Positions 10,173 through 19,741 of a DNA stretch of 64,000 nt are shown here, piece by piece. Location of the stretch: assembly GCA_026745465.1 (NCBI GenBank), contig JACYXH010000718.1:63190-127189 (forward strand), read 5' to 3'. The position numbers and the translations under genes were made by a program. The notes beneath the pieces were generated by a model. It had not been told where the DNA came from, searched no databases, and was given only the letters and a program-made list of their open reading frames with translations. The DNA comes from Lota lota. Taxonomy: Eukaryota > Chordata > Actinopteri > Gadiformes > Lotidae. The first letter of the stretch is position 1, and every line of letters starts with the position of its first letter.

Positions 10173-11484
10173 TTACCTCCCAAACTCTCCAAAACGAGCT
10201 GGGGCTTTTCTCGTTCTTTGAGAGCGTCGCAATTCCACTTTAGGTGAACCACCAGGTCCGTTGATTTCCTCAGTAACAGATGCATTGTCTGTTTGAGGCA
10301 GTGGTACACCTGTGTCCTGTGGCACCTCACTGTCTGGTGGACTGAGCTCTCTGTAGTCATCCTCGTCTGTTATGTCTGTCATTGGCTCTGAACTGTCATC
10401 TTCTTGCCTGCTGAACAGCTGGTCAACATGCCGACGCACCACTCGACCATTCTCCAATAGTACAGTGTACGACACGGGCCCTGTGATCTCCTGAACCAGC
10501 CCCGGTATCCATTTAGGGCCATACCCAAAATTATTGGTATACACCAAGTCTCTGACAACAAAAATGCGATCTTTTGTGTGTCTGTCATGGTATGTTTTCT
10601 GTCCTGCTTGTTTAGCCTCCACTTTACTCTTTAGATCTGGGTGTATCAGGTCTAATGTGCACCTCAACTTCCTTCCCATCATCATCTCAGCAGGGGAAAG
10701 TCCAGTGGTAGACTGTGGAGTTATACGATAACTAAATAAAACCCTATTCAGTTTTGTCTCCAATGTGTCACCTGAGCTCTTTTTCATTAGCTCTTTAAAA
10801 GTTTGAACGGCCCGCTCCGCCAACCCATTGGAAGAAGGGTGGTGGGGTGCTGAGGTGACATGTGTGATTCCATTTTTCTTTCATGAACTCTTTGGTGTTC
10901 TCACACACAAAACACTGAGCATTATCTGAAACGATCATCTCTGGAATGCCGTGACTACTGAAACTGTTCCTGAGACTATCCACGGTAGCAGCTGACCTAG
11001 CTGAGCTCAATGGGTATATGTCCATCCATTTTGAGTGAGCGTCTACTATTACCAAAAACATCTTTCCCATGAAAGGACCTGCATAGTCTATGTGTAGCCT
11101 TCTCCATGGCTTACTGGGCCACTCCCAGGGATGGAGTGGGGCACTAGCAGGTGCTTTTTTCTGCTCTTAACATGTGGTGCATGATTTGACCTTCTTTTCA
11201 ATGTCAGAATCCATATTGGGCCACCACATGTAGCTCCTGGCCAAGCCTTTCATTCTGGTCATGCCGGGATGACTCTGATGCAGTTGTTCCATCATTGCTG
11301 TGCGACCTCTCTCTGGAAGGACGACCCGGGCTCCCCACAGCACACAGCCGTCCGGAACACTGAGCTCGTGCTGTCTCTGTTTGTAAACGGCAAACTCATG
11401 TCCATCCTTGTGATTTGGCCAGCCCCTCAGTAGGTACTCACGGACCCTCGACAGGACTGGATCTTTAGCTGTCCAGCTCTGGAT
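10173..11484 (-). pseudogene. Gypsy copy 1 integrase and C-terminal region, frameshifted
   Basis: After the gag-pol stop at 11485, the integrase carries on in pieces. 10795-11070 has the catalytic core start (FLVIVDAHSKWMD). 10173-10823 has the C-terminal part with an Arg/Lys tail. Breaks are nonsense changes near 11168 and 11485 and a frameshift near 10875. The frameshift lies in a short A run and is also present in copy 2. Confidence 0.85.
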
Positions 11485-14175
11485 TTATTGCGAGGTCATC
11501 ATTGGGCTGTTCTCCTGATCCAGCATTAGCACTCGTTCCTCAGGAGGCGGACTGCTTGGACACTCTGCGAGAGGGAGGCGGCTGAGAGCATCAGCGTTAC
11601 CGTTGTCCTTGCCTGCTCTGTAAGTAATGACATACTCATATGCTCGTAATGTTACTGCCCATCTCATTATTCTGGGAGATGCCATTTGTGGCACTGCTTT
11701 CATTTCATTCAACAAACTGATAAGAGGCTTATGGTCAGTACAGATTTCAAACTTCCTCCCATATAAGTATTTATGAAACTTCTTCACGCCAAATATGATA
11801 GCGAACCCCTCCTTATCAAGTTGTGAATAGTTCTTTTCAGCAGGTGAGAGTGTGCGCGATACAAACCCTATAGGCTTCTCAGCCCCATCTGGCATACGGT
11901 GAGACAATACCGCTCCCAACCCGTAGGAAGAGGCATCACAGGATAGTATCAGTACTTTTCCTTCATCATAATGTACCAACACTCTGCTCGACTGTAACAA
12001 TTCTTTTGACTGGTTGAAGGCCCGTTTTTGCTCCGACCCCCAACACCATGGCTCGTCCTTCCTAAGCAGCTGGTGCAGAGGAGCCAATAGGGTAGACAAC
12101 TTCGGTAGGAACCTATGGTAGTAGTTTAACAGTCCCAGATATGCTTTCAATTCCGTGACTGTAGTAGGCGCTGGTGCCTCCTGGACCGCCTTCACTTTCT
12201 CTGGCACTGGATGCAGCCCAGTAGTGTCCACCCTGTGTCCTAGGAATGTAACTTCCTTCTCCATGAAGTTGCACTTACTCCGTTTCAATCGTAGCCCTGC
12301 CTCCTCCAGCCATTGTAACACTCTGTCCACTGTACGGATGTGGTCCTGATCATCAGTTCCTGTCAGAAGGATGTCGTCGAGATAGATTGCACACTGGGGA
12401 ATCCCCTGTAGAATCCCTTCCATAGTGCGCTGGAAGATTGCAGGACTGGAGCTGACTCCGAAGGGTAACCTTGCATAGGTGAACAGTCCCTTGTGCGTGT
12501 TCACTGTGACATATTTCTTTGAGTCTTCATCTAGCCTTATCTGTTGGTAAGCATGACTCATATCCAGTTTACTGAATTTTTCACCCCCCGCTAGGGACGT
12601 GAACATGTCCTCCATTTTAGGAATGGGGTACTGTTCTAGTGATGACACTCTATTTACAGTCACTTTATAGTCACCACACAATCTCACTGTATTGTCTGGT
12701 TTTAACACTGGGACTATTGGTGCTGCCCAGTCTGAGAACTTCACTGGTTCTATGATCTTGTCCTTCAAGAGCCGATCTAACTCAGCCTCTACCTTAGTTT
12801 TCATTGCAAAAGGCACTGACCTCGGTTTGAAGAAGCAGGGTGTAGCATCACTGGCTACATGTATCTTTGCTGTGGCTCCTTTTAATGTGCCAAGCTCATC
12901 CTTGAACACCTGCTCATGTTTCTTTAACACTTCCTGTAAAGCATCTTTGCTGTCCATTATCTTATTCATTGTACGCCAGTCCACATCCAACTTGGTGATC
13001 CACCCTCGCCCAAGTAGGTTTGGTCCTGACCCCGCTACAACTACAACTGGTAACTCTTTGACCATTCCTTTATGTTCAACTTTCACATTAGCTGACCCTA
13101 GAATGTCAACTTTTTGTCCCGTATATGTTTTTAGACTGATAGGACATGTACCTAGCTCTGGCACATTTGCCTTCTTCCATAGCTTAGCATACTCTGACTG
13201 TGACATTACTGTTACACTACAGCCGGTATCAATCTCAAATTTTACCTTACATCCATTTACTGTTAAATACTGCCTGAGAGGAGGTACTTTGGGAATGGTA
13301 GTGTTCATACTGTGAATAGTGAATACATCCTCACTACTCTCCTGACTACTCTCTTCCTTTTCCTGTATGAAATGCGCACTTTTTGAATATCTCTCTCTCC
13401 CCCCTTTAACCTTTGTAGGTCCCTGGGTGCTCAATTTCTCGTTCAATGCCAGTTTGCAGGCCCGCTTTATGTGCCCTGTCTTACCGCAGTTGTGACACTT
13501 TTCTCCCGCGAACCTGCACTCGTTTGCCAAGTGGCTGTTCCCGCCACATCTGTAGCATTTGGCGCTCCCCCGCTGCTGCGTCTTTGCGCGGGCGTCCACT
13601 TTGTAAACGGACCCCGCCACAGGTCGGCTCCCTTTTCCATCGCTCATAGAATTCATGTCATTTATGTCCTTGTTGGCCGCTTCCATGGCCAGCGCTTTCT
13701 TTAGCGCCGTGTCAAACATCAAACCATCCTCTGACAAAAGTCTCCGCTGTATTCTGTCGTCATTTATGCCGCACACTAATCTGTCACGTAGCATCACTGT
13801 AAGCGTGTCCCCATAGTTGCAGTCCTGTGAGAGCTTCCTCAGCTCCGCCACATAATCAATTACACTTTCCACAGGTTTCCTATTTCTAGAGTTGAATTTC
13901 CATCTTTGTACTATTTCACTCGGTTTAGGATTGAAATGGGATCGCAGTAGACTCACCAAGTCATCATATAACTTTTCTCCTGGCTTTGCCGGGCTCAGTA
14001 AGTTCCTCATCAATGCGTAGGTCTGCGCGCCCACACAGCTCAATATGATGGCCCTTTTCCTTACAGCATCGTCGATCTCATTTGCAACAATAAAATGCTC
14101 CAGAATTTCGCAATATTCTTCCCACACTTGTGTCTTGTTGTCAAATGGTGCCACCGACCCGAATGTGCCTCCCAT
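11485..14175 (-). CDS. gag-pol: Gag-protease-RT-RNase H polyprotein of Gypsy copy 1
   Basis: An 896-codon ORF from ATG 14175. Gag occupies about residues 1-200. Two CCHC zinc knuckles lie at 207-220 and 227-240. The aspartic protease has DTG at 316-318. Reverse transcriptase carries YLDDILL around residue 600, and RNase H begins near 730 (CDASSYGLG). The stop at 11485-11487 is a TAA where copy 2 has CAA, so it is a nonsense mutation; the true polyprotein would reach through the integrase. Gag and pol are in one frame, as in many mag elements. Confidence 0.93.
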   Translation of the reverse strand: MGGTFGSVAPFDNKTQVWEEYCEILEHFIVANEIDDAVRKRAIILSCVGAQTYALMRNLLSPAKPGEKLYDDLVSLLRSHFNPKPSEIVQRWKFNSRNRKPVESVIDYVAELRKLSQDCNYGDTLTVMLRDRLVCGINDDRIQRRLLSEDGLMFDTALKKALAMEAANKDINDMNSMSDGKGSRPVAGSVYKVDARAKTQQRGSAKCYRCGGNSHLANECRFAGEKCHNCGKTGHIKRACKLALNEKLSTQGPTKVKGGRERYSKSAHFIQEKEESSQESSEDVFTIHSMNTTIPKVPPLRQYLTVNGCKVKFEIDTGCSVTVMSQSEYAKLWKKANVPELGTCPISLKTYTGQKVDILGSANVKVEHKGMVKELPVVVVAGSGPNLLGRGWITKLDVDWRTMNKIMDSKDALQEVLKKHEQVFKDELGTLKGATAKIHVASDATPCFFKPRSVPFAMKTKVEAELDRLLKDKIIEPVKFSDWAAPIVPVLKPDNTVRLCGDYKVTVNRVSSLEQYPIPKMEDMFTSLAGGEKFSKLDMSHAYQQIRLDEDSKKYVTVNTHKGLFTYARLPFGVSSSPAIFQRTMEGILQGIPQCAIYLDDILLTGTDDQDHIRTVDRVLQWLEEAGLRLKRSKCNFMEKEVTFLGHRVDTTGLHPVPEKVKAVQEAPAPTTVTELKAYLGLLNYYHRFLPKLSTLLAPLHQLLRKDEPWCWGSEQKRAFNQSKELLQSSRVLVHYDEGKVLILSCDASSYGLGAVLSHRMPDGAEKPIGFVSRTLSPAEKNYSQLDKEGFAIIFGVKKFHKYLYGRKFEICTDHKPLISLLNEMKAVPQMASPRIMRWAVTLRAYEYVITYRAGKDNGNADALSRLPLAECPSSPPPEERVLMLDQENSPMMTSQ

Positions 14176-14343
14176 CTTGTCTGTCGTCCAGTCACTGCCG
14201 CCAAAGAGAGAGCGAAGCGTTCGCTAGCTTGCCCAACGTCGATAGCGTCACACTCTTAGCCTTTCCTAGCAAACTAGCCTGTTACTAGGTTACGCCGTCA
14301 CTTACTCAGTAAAAACGTCCTGTCTTCACCGATTCCATATTCC

Positions 14344-14361
14344 AAATTATCCTTGTCGCCA
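14344..14361 (-). other. Primer-binding site of Gypsy copy 1
   Basis: Just inside the 5' LTR the leftward strand reads TGGCGACAAGGATAATT. The TGGCGAC start is like the tRNA-Ser-type primer sites known for mag elements; tRNA identity is inference. Confidence 0.6.
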
Positions 14362-14362
14362 A

Positions 14363-14529
14363 TGTAGTATATTGGGAATACTAATTAGTAACTGGACTGG
14401 CACAGACTTTGCTCATAACTCTTTATTGAATGACCATGCATCAACTTCTAACTCAGGGGGAAGAGCGGTAAGTTCCTGTGCCCCACAATGGCACTACTGC
14501 CCCTAGTGGTCATATCCCACTCTACAACA
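14363..14529 (-). repeat. 5' LTR of Gypsy copy 1
   Basis: 167 bp, identical to 9717-9883, which points to a recent insertion or gene conversion. Confidence 0.95.
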
Positions 14530-14731
14530 GTCACTATGGCGTCTGAAGCAGGGAAGCTTTTCCATCTGCATGGGTACTGAACTTCAATCAGCCCTACCAC
14601 ACCTATCGTAGGGTTGTTTGGTTTGGTTTAGTTTTAAAATTCCATATCCTTTTTTGAGGATAGATCGCTGCAGATGCATTACTTGCCAGGGTCATAAAAA
14701 AACCCTCATCAGCCTCCTTCAGAGAATGCAT
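14530..14731 (-). pseudogene. Penton-like minor capsid protein, N-terminal part
   Basis: A leftward start ATG at 14731 opens a frame with a TLASNAS segment. A second segment reading VGLIEVQYPCRW (about 14535-14590) lies in a shifted frame. These are hallmarks of the N-terminal end of the Polinton penton-like protein. The gene is cut by the Gypsy element and resumes at 9716. There is at least one frame break near 14625-14640, independent of the insertion. Confidence 0.72.
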
Positions 14732-14862
14732 TATCCTGTCACAGCTGTGTCACAGGTTATACTGCCACCTATTTCTCTTCACGTGGGGACTATAACCTTC
14801 TCAGAAATTCATGAATTGAAAACCTCCGGCCACCTCAACCATTTGACTAATACCATATTCAT

Positions 14863-15399
14863 TCACCCCACCTTTTTTCTATCGATAAGCTTTTCTATTT
14901 TAAAATCTTTATTTTTATCCACTAGATCAGCCTGGAACTGTTTATCTATACCGCTAACCAATACTCTGTTTCTACGGAAATGTATCGCAGATGGGGTATG
15001 CAGAGTATAGGTGTCTTGTTTCAATAACCATTTCTTGATATAGTCTAGAGGAGGTATCTGACCCTTGCTATTTTTAAGGGCCGCTCGTAGTTTATTAATA
15101 CCCCCATAAGCACCAGGCCCGGCTGGGTCATAATAAGCTTTAGACAACAGTCTATCCATATCGTCTAAGATTGACAGACTGAACGCCAAACATCGTTTAC
15201 ATCTTTTTATTTGAAAAAAACAACTCCCACTCTCCACAATGTCGAGATACTGTTTACATGCTGTTTTATTTTTCTGTACCATTTTAGAAGCTATCAATCG
15301 AGCCTCAGTAAGACAATTCATATGTGTATCCGTGTTCAACTTGAAGACATCAGATACAAATGCACACACACACATAACATGGCCGACACTAAAACACAT
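14863..15399 (-). pseudogene. Polinton/adintovirus retrovirus-type integrase, truncated in the catalytic core
   Basis: A 178-codon leftward ORF. Residues about 90-160 carry family hallmarks: a YDPAGPGAYGGINKL segment, WLLKQDTYTLH, then FRRNRVLV and QADLVD, where the first catalytic Asp of the DDE core lies. After that the product turns into a short Lys/Asp-rich tail and stops at 14863. The second catalytic Asp, the Glu and any chromodomain are missing. The next 130 bp lead directly into the penton start. The start codon is uncertain because the first 80 residues are poorly recognisable. Confidence 0.82.
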
Positions 15400-15438
15400 A
15401 CTATCGGAGAAATAGTTTAGTAATACAGACAGATTTAA

Positions 15439-15645
15439 TCATGTCATGTCATGTGAGCATGTTTTGACCATATCAGACCAATCCTTATACAAATGTTTGA
15501 TATATATATTATGATTGATAAAAGTAGCATAGCCCCTAGGCTTAATAGCATCACTATTGACAGCCATACTATACATCAGAACAGCAAGCCTATCGGCTAT
15601 AGAATGAAACAACAGGTCATAACCATAAGAAATTAAATTACCCAT
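15439..15645 (-). CDS. Small protein with N-terminal myristoylation-like signal
   Basis: A 68-codon leftward ORF with ATG at 15645. It begins MGNLIS, matching the N-myristoylation pattern (Gly2, Ser6). The rest is mixed hydrophobic and has no hallmark domain I recognise. It sits between the integrase and two unrecognised ORFs on the same strand, so it is probably an adintovirus gene; a membrane role is inference. Confidence 0.5.
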   Translation of the reverse strand: MGNLISYGYDLLFHSIADRLAVLMYSMAVNSDAIKPRGYATFINHNIYIKHLYKDWSDMVKTCSHDMT

Positions 15646-15738
15646 TTTTTTTAAATCACAGGTGACACCCTACAATGTACGGCACCATACACGGGTTGCA
15701 TCAAATATTTTACTCTGATGCTCCGGGGTGACATTCTT

Positions 15739-16359
15739 TTATCTTATTTCAGTCATTTTATCCATAACATATGTTTCAGATAGTAAATCGCATAGAACAT
15801 ACTCCGAAACACCAATAATTTTGTCAGAGGGAACTGATAGACCGGTTGTATTTTTTAAAACAGTTACTAAAAGTATCTGGAAGGGTTTTCTATATAACAA
15901 GGCACATATATCATCATAATGGGCTTCGTAATGATACCATGACGGTCCTTGCAGACTGCTATGGCGTCGCTGACTCGGGTTGTTGTACGCACATCCCCAA
16001 CAGTCGGCCCGGACCTTCTTGTTGATGATGGCTTCCACACATACACACGTCGTAGCTCTCAAAATGCCCAGGGATTCAGGATTTAGACGCGGGGTCGTCA
16101 GGTTCCAAGACTCATCCAACATCAGCGTATCCACCTCCAACTTGTTACCCAGGCCATCCTGTAGATATGCAAGATTCAATCCCCCCAGATGGTTGGCAAA
16201 GTCTTGTAACCATTTGCTAGTTGTAACCCCGTCTAAATCTTCACCTTGCATGTTCTCGTCTCCATATTGTGAATGTAGATCATCATTGTCCTGATCTGTA
16301 TAACATAACAAATTTACATTTAGACACCAACAAAAAAAGAAAAGAAAAATAGAACACAT
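15739..16359 (-). CDS. Unrecognised adintovirus ORF with Cys/His-containing NPSQRRH block
   Basis: A 206-codon leftward ORF. The first 20 residues are hydrophobic (FLFFFCWCLNVNLLCY) but may be intron read-through: a TTGTTATACAG acceptor-like sequence precedes the acidic body on the leftward strand. The body is acidic at the front and later has Cys-x2-Cys and a following NPSQRRH stretch, possibly metal-binding. I do not recognise the family. It follows 16390-17181 on the same strand, 30 bp away, and the two may be one spliced gene. Confidence 0.5.
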   Translation of the reverse strand: MCSIFLFFFCWCLNVNLLCYTDQDNDDLHSQYGDENMQGEDLDGVTTSKWLQDFANHLGGLNLAYLQDGLGNKLEVDTLMLDESWNLTTPRLNPESLGILRATTCVCVEAIINKKVRADCWGCAYNNPSQRRHSSLQGPSWYHYEAHYDDICALLYRKPFQILLVTVLKNTTGLSVPSDKIIGVSEYVLCDLLSETYVMDKMTEIR

Positions 16360-16389
16360 TTGGGACTTTTTCTATATATTCACCATGTT

Positions 16390-17181
16390 CTACAGCTGCA
16401 TGAACAATGCAGCCTCACTACACAGTAGAGCATTACTGAGATTTGCTGCATAGTCTTCATCAGAACCCGGTACAAATAGCTCTTTTTTTATTTCTCCGTA
16501 AGAACGTTCGCGCAGGTACTGCTTGACAACTCTGTCAATCTCCTGAAAAAGCGCTTGTATCTGGGGCCAGTCACCCCACTGAATGAAAAAGACAGTGTCA
16601 AACCAACAATCAGATGCTATAGCACTGTTACGGGTCGGGTGCCTGTCAATGCAAAACGGGTCACGATTGCTCAGAAACAGGATAGGGAAAAATAGGAAAA
16701 ATATAAAATCACTCTTCTTCTTCATAAAAAGATTTGTCTCCATGCGGTAAATCTCGGCTCTCAAATCCCCATACCACTGGGAGACATAGGGGCCTTGACT
16801 CCATCCTTTAACATCCAGCTCAGGACATACATTCGCACGGAAATGTAGCCAATCACGGGTAGACATGCGTAGATCACCATCACAGTCTTTTGCTTTTAAC
16901 ACAACATAGCCATCCTTGAATGAAATTACGTACGCAAAGCCTTCATCGCCATAATACACTGTTGAAGCTTCTGTGCGTCGATCTTCTCCAATTTTAGAAT
17001 TCTTAATTCTCTTGATTGGAGCATTGGGTACGGGCATATCATCGTCCATAGCCCTATGGTTAAAGTGTGGTGTATGACCCATCCACATACCTAGAGATGG
17101 CTGCATTACGCTGTCCTGGATCTCTGCTGTTGCGGGGTCCATGATGAGAAAAGATGTGTATTGCCGCAAAGGATGACTCAT
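16390..17181 (-). CDS. Unrecognised adintovirus ORF
   Basis: A 263-codon leftward ORF. ATG 17181 is first, but ATG 17142 (ATCATGG) has a better Kozak context and is a likely start. It holds an aromatic, mixed-charge domain at about 60-150 (with YVISFKDGYVVLKAKDCDGD) and a helical C-terminus. Residues 155-177 are unusually hydrophobic and Phe-rich (FIFFLFFPILFL) between polar segments, a possible retained intron or membrane segment. It is the rightmost ORF of the element and the first one after the terminal region. I assign no function. Confidence 0.5.
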   Translation of the reverse strand: MSHPLRQYTSFLIMDPATAEIQDSVMQPSLGMWMGHTPHFNHRAMDDDMPVPNAPIKRIKNSKIGEDRRTEASTVYYGDEGFAYVISFKDGYVVLKAKDCDGDLRMSTRDWLHFRANVCPELDVKGWSQGPYVSQWYGDLRAEIYRMETNLFMKKKSDFIFFLFFPILFLSNRDPFCIDRHPTRNSAIASDCWFDTVFFIQWGDWPQIQALFQEIDRVVKQYLRERSYGEIKKELFVPGSDEDYAANLSNALLCSEAALFMQL

Positions 17182-17237
17182 GCAATACTAGCCTAGCAGA
17201 TACACACCCACTTTTAAAAATGCCCCCACCCCGGATG

Positions 17238-17293
<56 letters not shown>

Positions 17294-17379
17294 ATACACA
17301 CGCACACACACGCACACACACGCACACACACGCACACACACACACACACGCACACACGCACACACGCACACACACACAC

Positions 17380-17434
<55 letters not shown>
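17238..17434. repeat. (CA)n microsatellite, about 195 bp
   Basis: Almost pure CA repeats with interspersed CG (CACACG) units at about 17293-17385. Long translated frames through it are artefacts. Confidence 0.98.
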
Positions 17435-17438
<4 letters not shown>

Positions 17439-17459
17439 GTTCACCCTGACCCTAACCCC

Positions 17460-17822
17460 CGCCACCCTTGGCACCTCAGACCCACCGGCACCTCAGGCCC
17501 CTTCTTTAAGAATGCAAATGTTTCACCCTAACACCCACCACCCATGGCACCTCAGACCCACCGGCGCCTCAGACCCCACCGGCGCCTCAGACCCACTTCC
17601 GGCACCACAGGCACTTCCGGCCCTCCTGCTTTTTTGAACAAAGCGGATGTTTACTTTATTGAGCAGGAATACACTTCCGTTTGGTCAGCCTGGTCATTTG
17701 GTCAGCCTGGTCAGACAGGAAGTGGATAAACTTCCGGTTGAGTCTAAGTGTTAGTTCCGCTTTATCTGACAGGAAATGAATATTTTTTATTTGGGTCTAA
17801 ATGGGGCCTCTTATATACTACT
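17460..17822. promoter_or_regulatory. Right terminal region (putative TIR) of the adintovirus, GC-rich repeats and ETS-like sites
   Basis: It has direct repeats of CACCTCAGACCCACCGG-like units (about 17470-17610) and repeated GGTCAGCCTGGTCA (about 17682-17711). There are several ETS-type cores: CCGGAAGTG on the minus strand at 17594-17602 and 17612-17620, plus ACTTCCG at 17672, AGGAAGT at 17717 and ACTTCCGG at 17730. On the leftward strand the extreme end reads AGTAGTATATAAGAGGCCCC. A 5'-AG terminus is typical of Polintons, and a TATA-like box lies at the very end. The left partner lies outside the window, so the TIR call is inference. Confidence 0.6.
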
Positions 17823-17868
17823 CCTGGATGTGCAACGCTTGGTAAAAAAGCCTTGTTGCTTTTGCAGC
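17823..17868 (-). pseudogene. hAT transposase exon fragment left of the ERV
   Basis: The leftward strand encodes LQKQQGFFTKRCTSR, the segment that follows the BED-type zinc finger in GTF2IRD2-like hAT transposases. It carries on from 27289-27522 across the ERV. It ends at the adintovirus terminus, so the virus inserted here. A 6-bp duplicate of CCTGGA would be expected beyond the left virus end. Confidence 0.75.
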
Positions 17869-18379
17869 TGTTGTGGAAAATTGGATGACTGGTGGCTGGC
17901 TCGATTAAAAGCTAAGACAAATGGATATCCGTAAATGATTTTATTTCACACGCTGCAGCACGCAAAAGGCACAGTTTCAAAGGCAACTCCACACAGAGCA
18001 GAGTTCTCGAGAAAGGGCGCCCCGAAGGAAGGAGGGAAGCCCCTTTATAAAGTAGGGCAAGCAACATCTCAGAAATGACACTAGATGGCGCTTTTGACTG
18101 TCTATAACAGATTTGATGCCCAATTAAAGCCGGACACCTGGTTTAGGAAGAGAGCATACAGTCAAGGCCAGGCACAGATACATTGTTATGGAAAAAAGGA
18201 GCTTGCTCAGGAGTTTCTCATATGGGAACAGAGCATCATACAGGAATACAGGATAAACAGACAGCTGTGGGGAGGTAGATAGTTGAAAAGACAGATAGGC
18301 CATTGTAGTGTGCACATCAAAACTAATTAGTTTTAGCAAGCTGACCTCAGGATGGGCCTTGACTCGTTTTCCCACCACA
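17869..18379 (-). repeat. 3' LTR of ERV1
   Basis: 511 bp, TG...CA on both strands, near identical to 26776-27288. On the leftward strand it contains GAAATAAAATC (polyadenylation signal) near 17937-17947 and CTTTATAAAGGGG (TATA-like) near 18045. Confidence 0.95.
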
Positions 18380-18395
18380 ATTCCCCCCTTTCGAT
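18380..18395 (-). other. Polypurine tract of ERV1
   Basis: The leftward strand reads CGAAAGGGGGGAAT directly before the LTR. Confidence 0.85.
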
Positions 18396-18715
18396 CATAC
18401 AGTATATGATCGACTTAAAGGAAAATGACTAAGAATATAAAAGCAATACAGAATCAACAAAAATCGTACGATAATGAAGTAAGATAAAATTAAGCAAAAT
18501 CGTATAATGTAGAAAATCTATTGGAAAATAAAACAAGCGTATAATGTAATAATGAAAATCACGCAAAATCATATAAGGTATAATGTCAAATAAACTCAGT
18601 GCTGGCCGTCGCGCATATGGCTCCTTGAAAAACCCCTTAAGGTCAGGACTTTAAACCCGCCTTTTTGATGGGGAAAAAGGTGCGATATGGTTGCACAGCC
18701 AGTGGACCGTACAAT

Positions 18716-19741
18716 CTAAACGAGGTCGTCATCAGACAAGGAGGCAGATTCTGAGGCATAATGAGGGGGACGATCGGGACGGGGCGGGGTAGTGGGCAAC
18801 AGAGAATAGGACTCAAGCTGGGCAAATGTGTGACTCATTGGAGGTGCAGAGGGTAATTGGCCCACTGTGCGCTCAATGGTACGGATGACGAGGCTACGAA
18901 CACAGGGAACAATACAACAGCCGCATGTGGCGAGGATGGCTGTACCTATGGCGACTGATGCGAAGAGGGATAATGCTAAATCCTTCCAACGTCCGAACCA
19001 CGTAGCCATCATATCCCCAAAGGGGTCGGTCACCCCCGAGTTTTCCGCGAGCTCCTCAGACAGGGCCGTAAGGCCCGCCAGTCCTTTGGTGATGGAGCCG
19101 TCTGGAGAGGTGTTATTGGGGATAAACGTACAACAAGTATCCCCAAACATTTTACAAATGCCTCCTTTCTCCACCAGTAGCATGTCTAGTGCAATTCTAT
19201 TTTGCCAGGTCATGAGGCTAGTTTTTTCTAGCTGCTCGTGAATGCCACGGACAGAATCTCGAGTGAAATTAATGAATCGCTGTTGATTGTAATAAATGTA
19301 ATTTATCCAGTCTACATTTTTGTTAGTAGTTGACCACCAAAAGAGGATGGACTCGAAGCCCGCCGCGATCTGGTTTCTAGCTTTAAATTCGTTAGGGACC
19401 CCTAGATGACCAATGTCATCTATATACACATGTTTGTCGAAGCTACCGCCGGGGTTTGAACGTCGGGAGCGATGTAGGAGGGAGGAGTCCGTACGGTGTA
19501 GTGTAACGGTATCAATGGGTAGGACATAAAATGGCATGAGGAGCTGTACTATTGCACAAGTTCCCGTCCATTGTTTCGGGAGGAAATGAAAAATGGCGGC
19601 CCCGCCACAATACCACCAGACATCGGCTCTGAACAGAGAATGGTCATTAAACCAGGCGGAGGAATATGGGCTGTGTCTATCAGTGACGTTGGTAGTGGAG
19701 TTGCACCATTGAAGAGTGCCTACAGATATCCCACCAGGCAA
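18716..19741 (-). pseudogene. env: ERV1 Env, C-terminal part with transmembrane subunit
   Basis: A 341-codon leftward frame. A furin-like site RSRR lies at 91-94, a CX6CC motif at 196-204 preceded by a helical, immunosuppressive-like segment (LQ-type, 178-190), a membrane span at about 256-280 and a Pro-rich cytoplasmic tail. These features are known from gammaretrovirus-type Env, which drives membrane fusion. There is no clear hydrophobic fusion peptide right after the cleavage site. The SU part is in another frame upstream (19720-20463), so a frameshift near 19730 splits env. Confidence 0.85.

Larger units (their letters stand above)
9717..14529 (-). mobile_element. Full-length mag-clade Gypsy LTR retrotransposon, copy 1
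   Basis: The 4.8-kb leftward element has two identical 167-bp LTRs (9717-9883 and 14363-14529) beginning TG and ending CA on both strands. It has a primer-binding site, a polypurine tract and one gag-pol frame. It is inserted in the penton-like virus gene, whose coding sequence resumes on both sides. Expected 5-bp target duplications are poor: left flank TTCAT, right flank GTCAC, three of five matching. Domain order (CCHC, protease, RT, RNase H, integrase) is Gypsy-type, and the proteins resemble the K02A2.6-like family of the mag clade. Confidence 0.95.

Noticed and set aside
12692..13315. 207-codon antisense ORF in Gypsy copy 1 (also 44289-44912 in copy 2)
   Set aside because: Shadow of the conserved gag-pol frame; its openness in both copies follows from their recent common origin.
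17154..17531. Long ORFs of Cys-Val or His-Thr repeats on both strands
   Set aside because: Translations of the (CA)n microsatellite; the same holds for (GT)n at 40263 and 60106.
18643..18825. 60-codon ORF after ERV1 env
   Set aside because: Overlaps the env tail and 3' non-coding region; it matches ERV2 only as nucleotide sequence and lacks its own start there.
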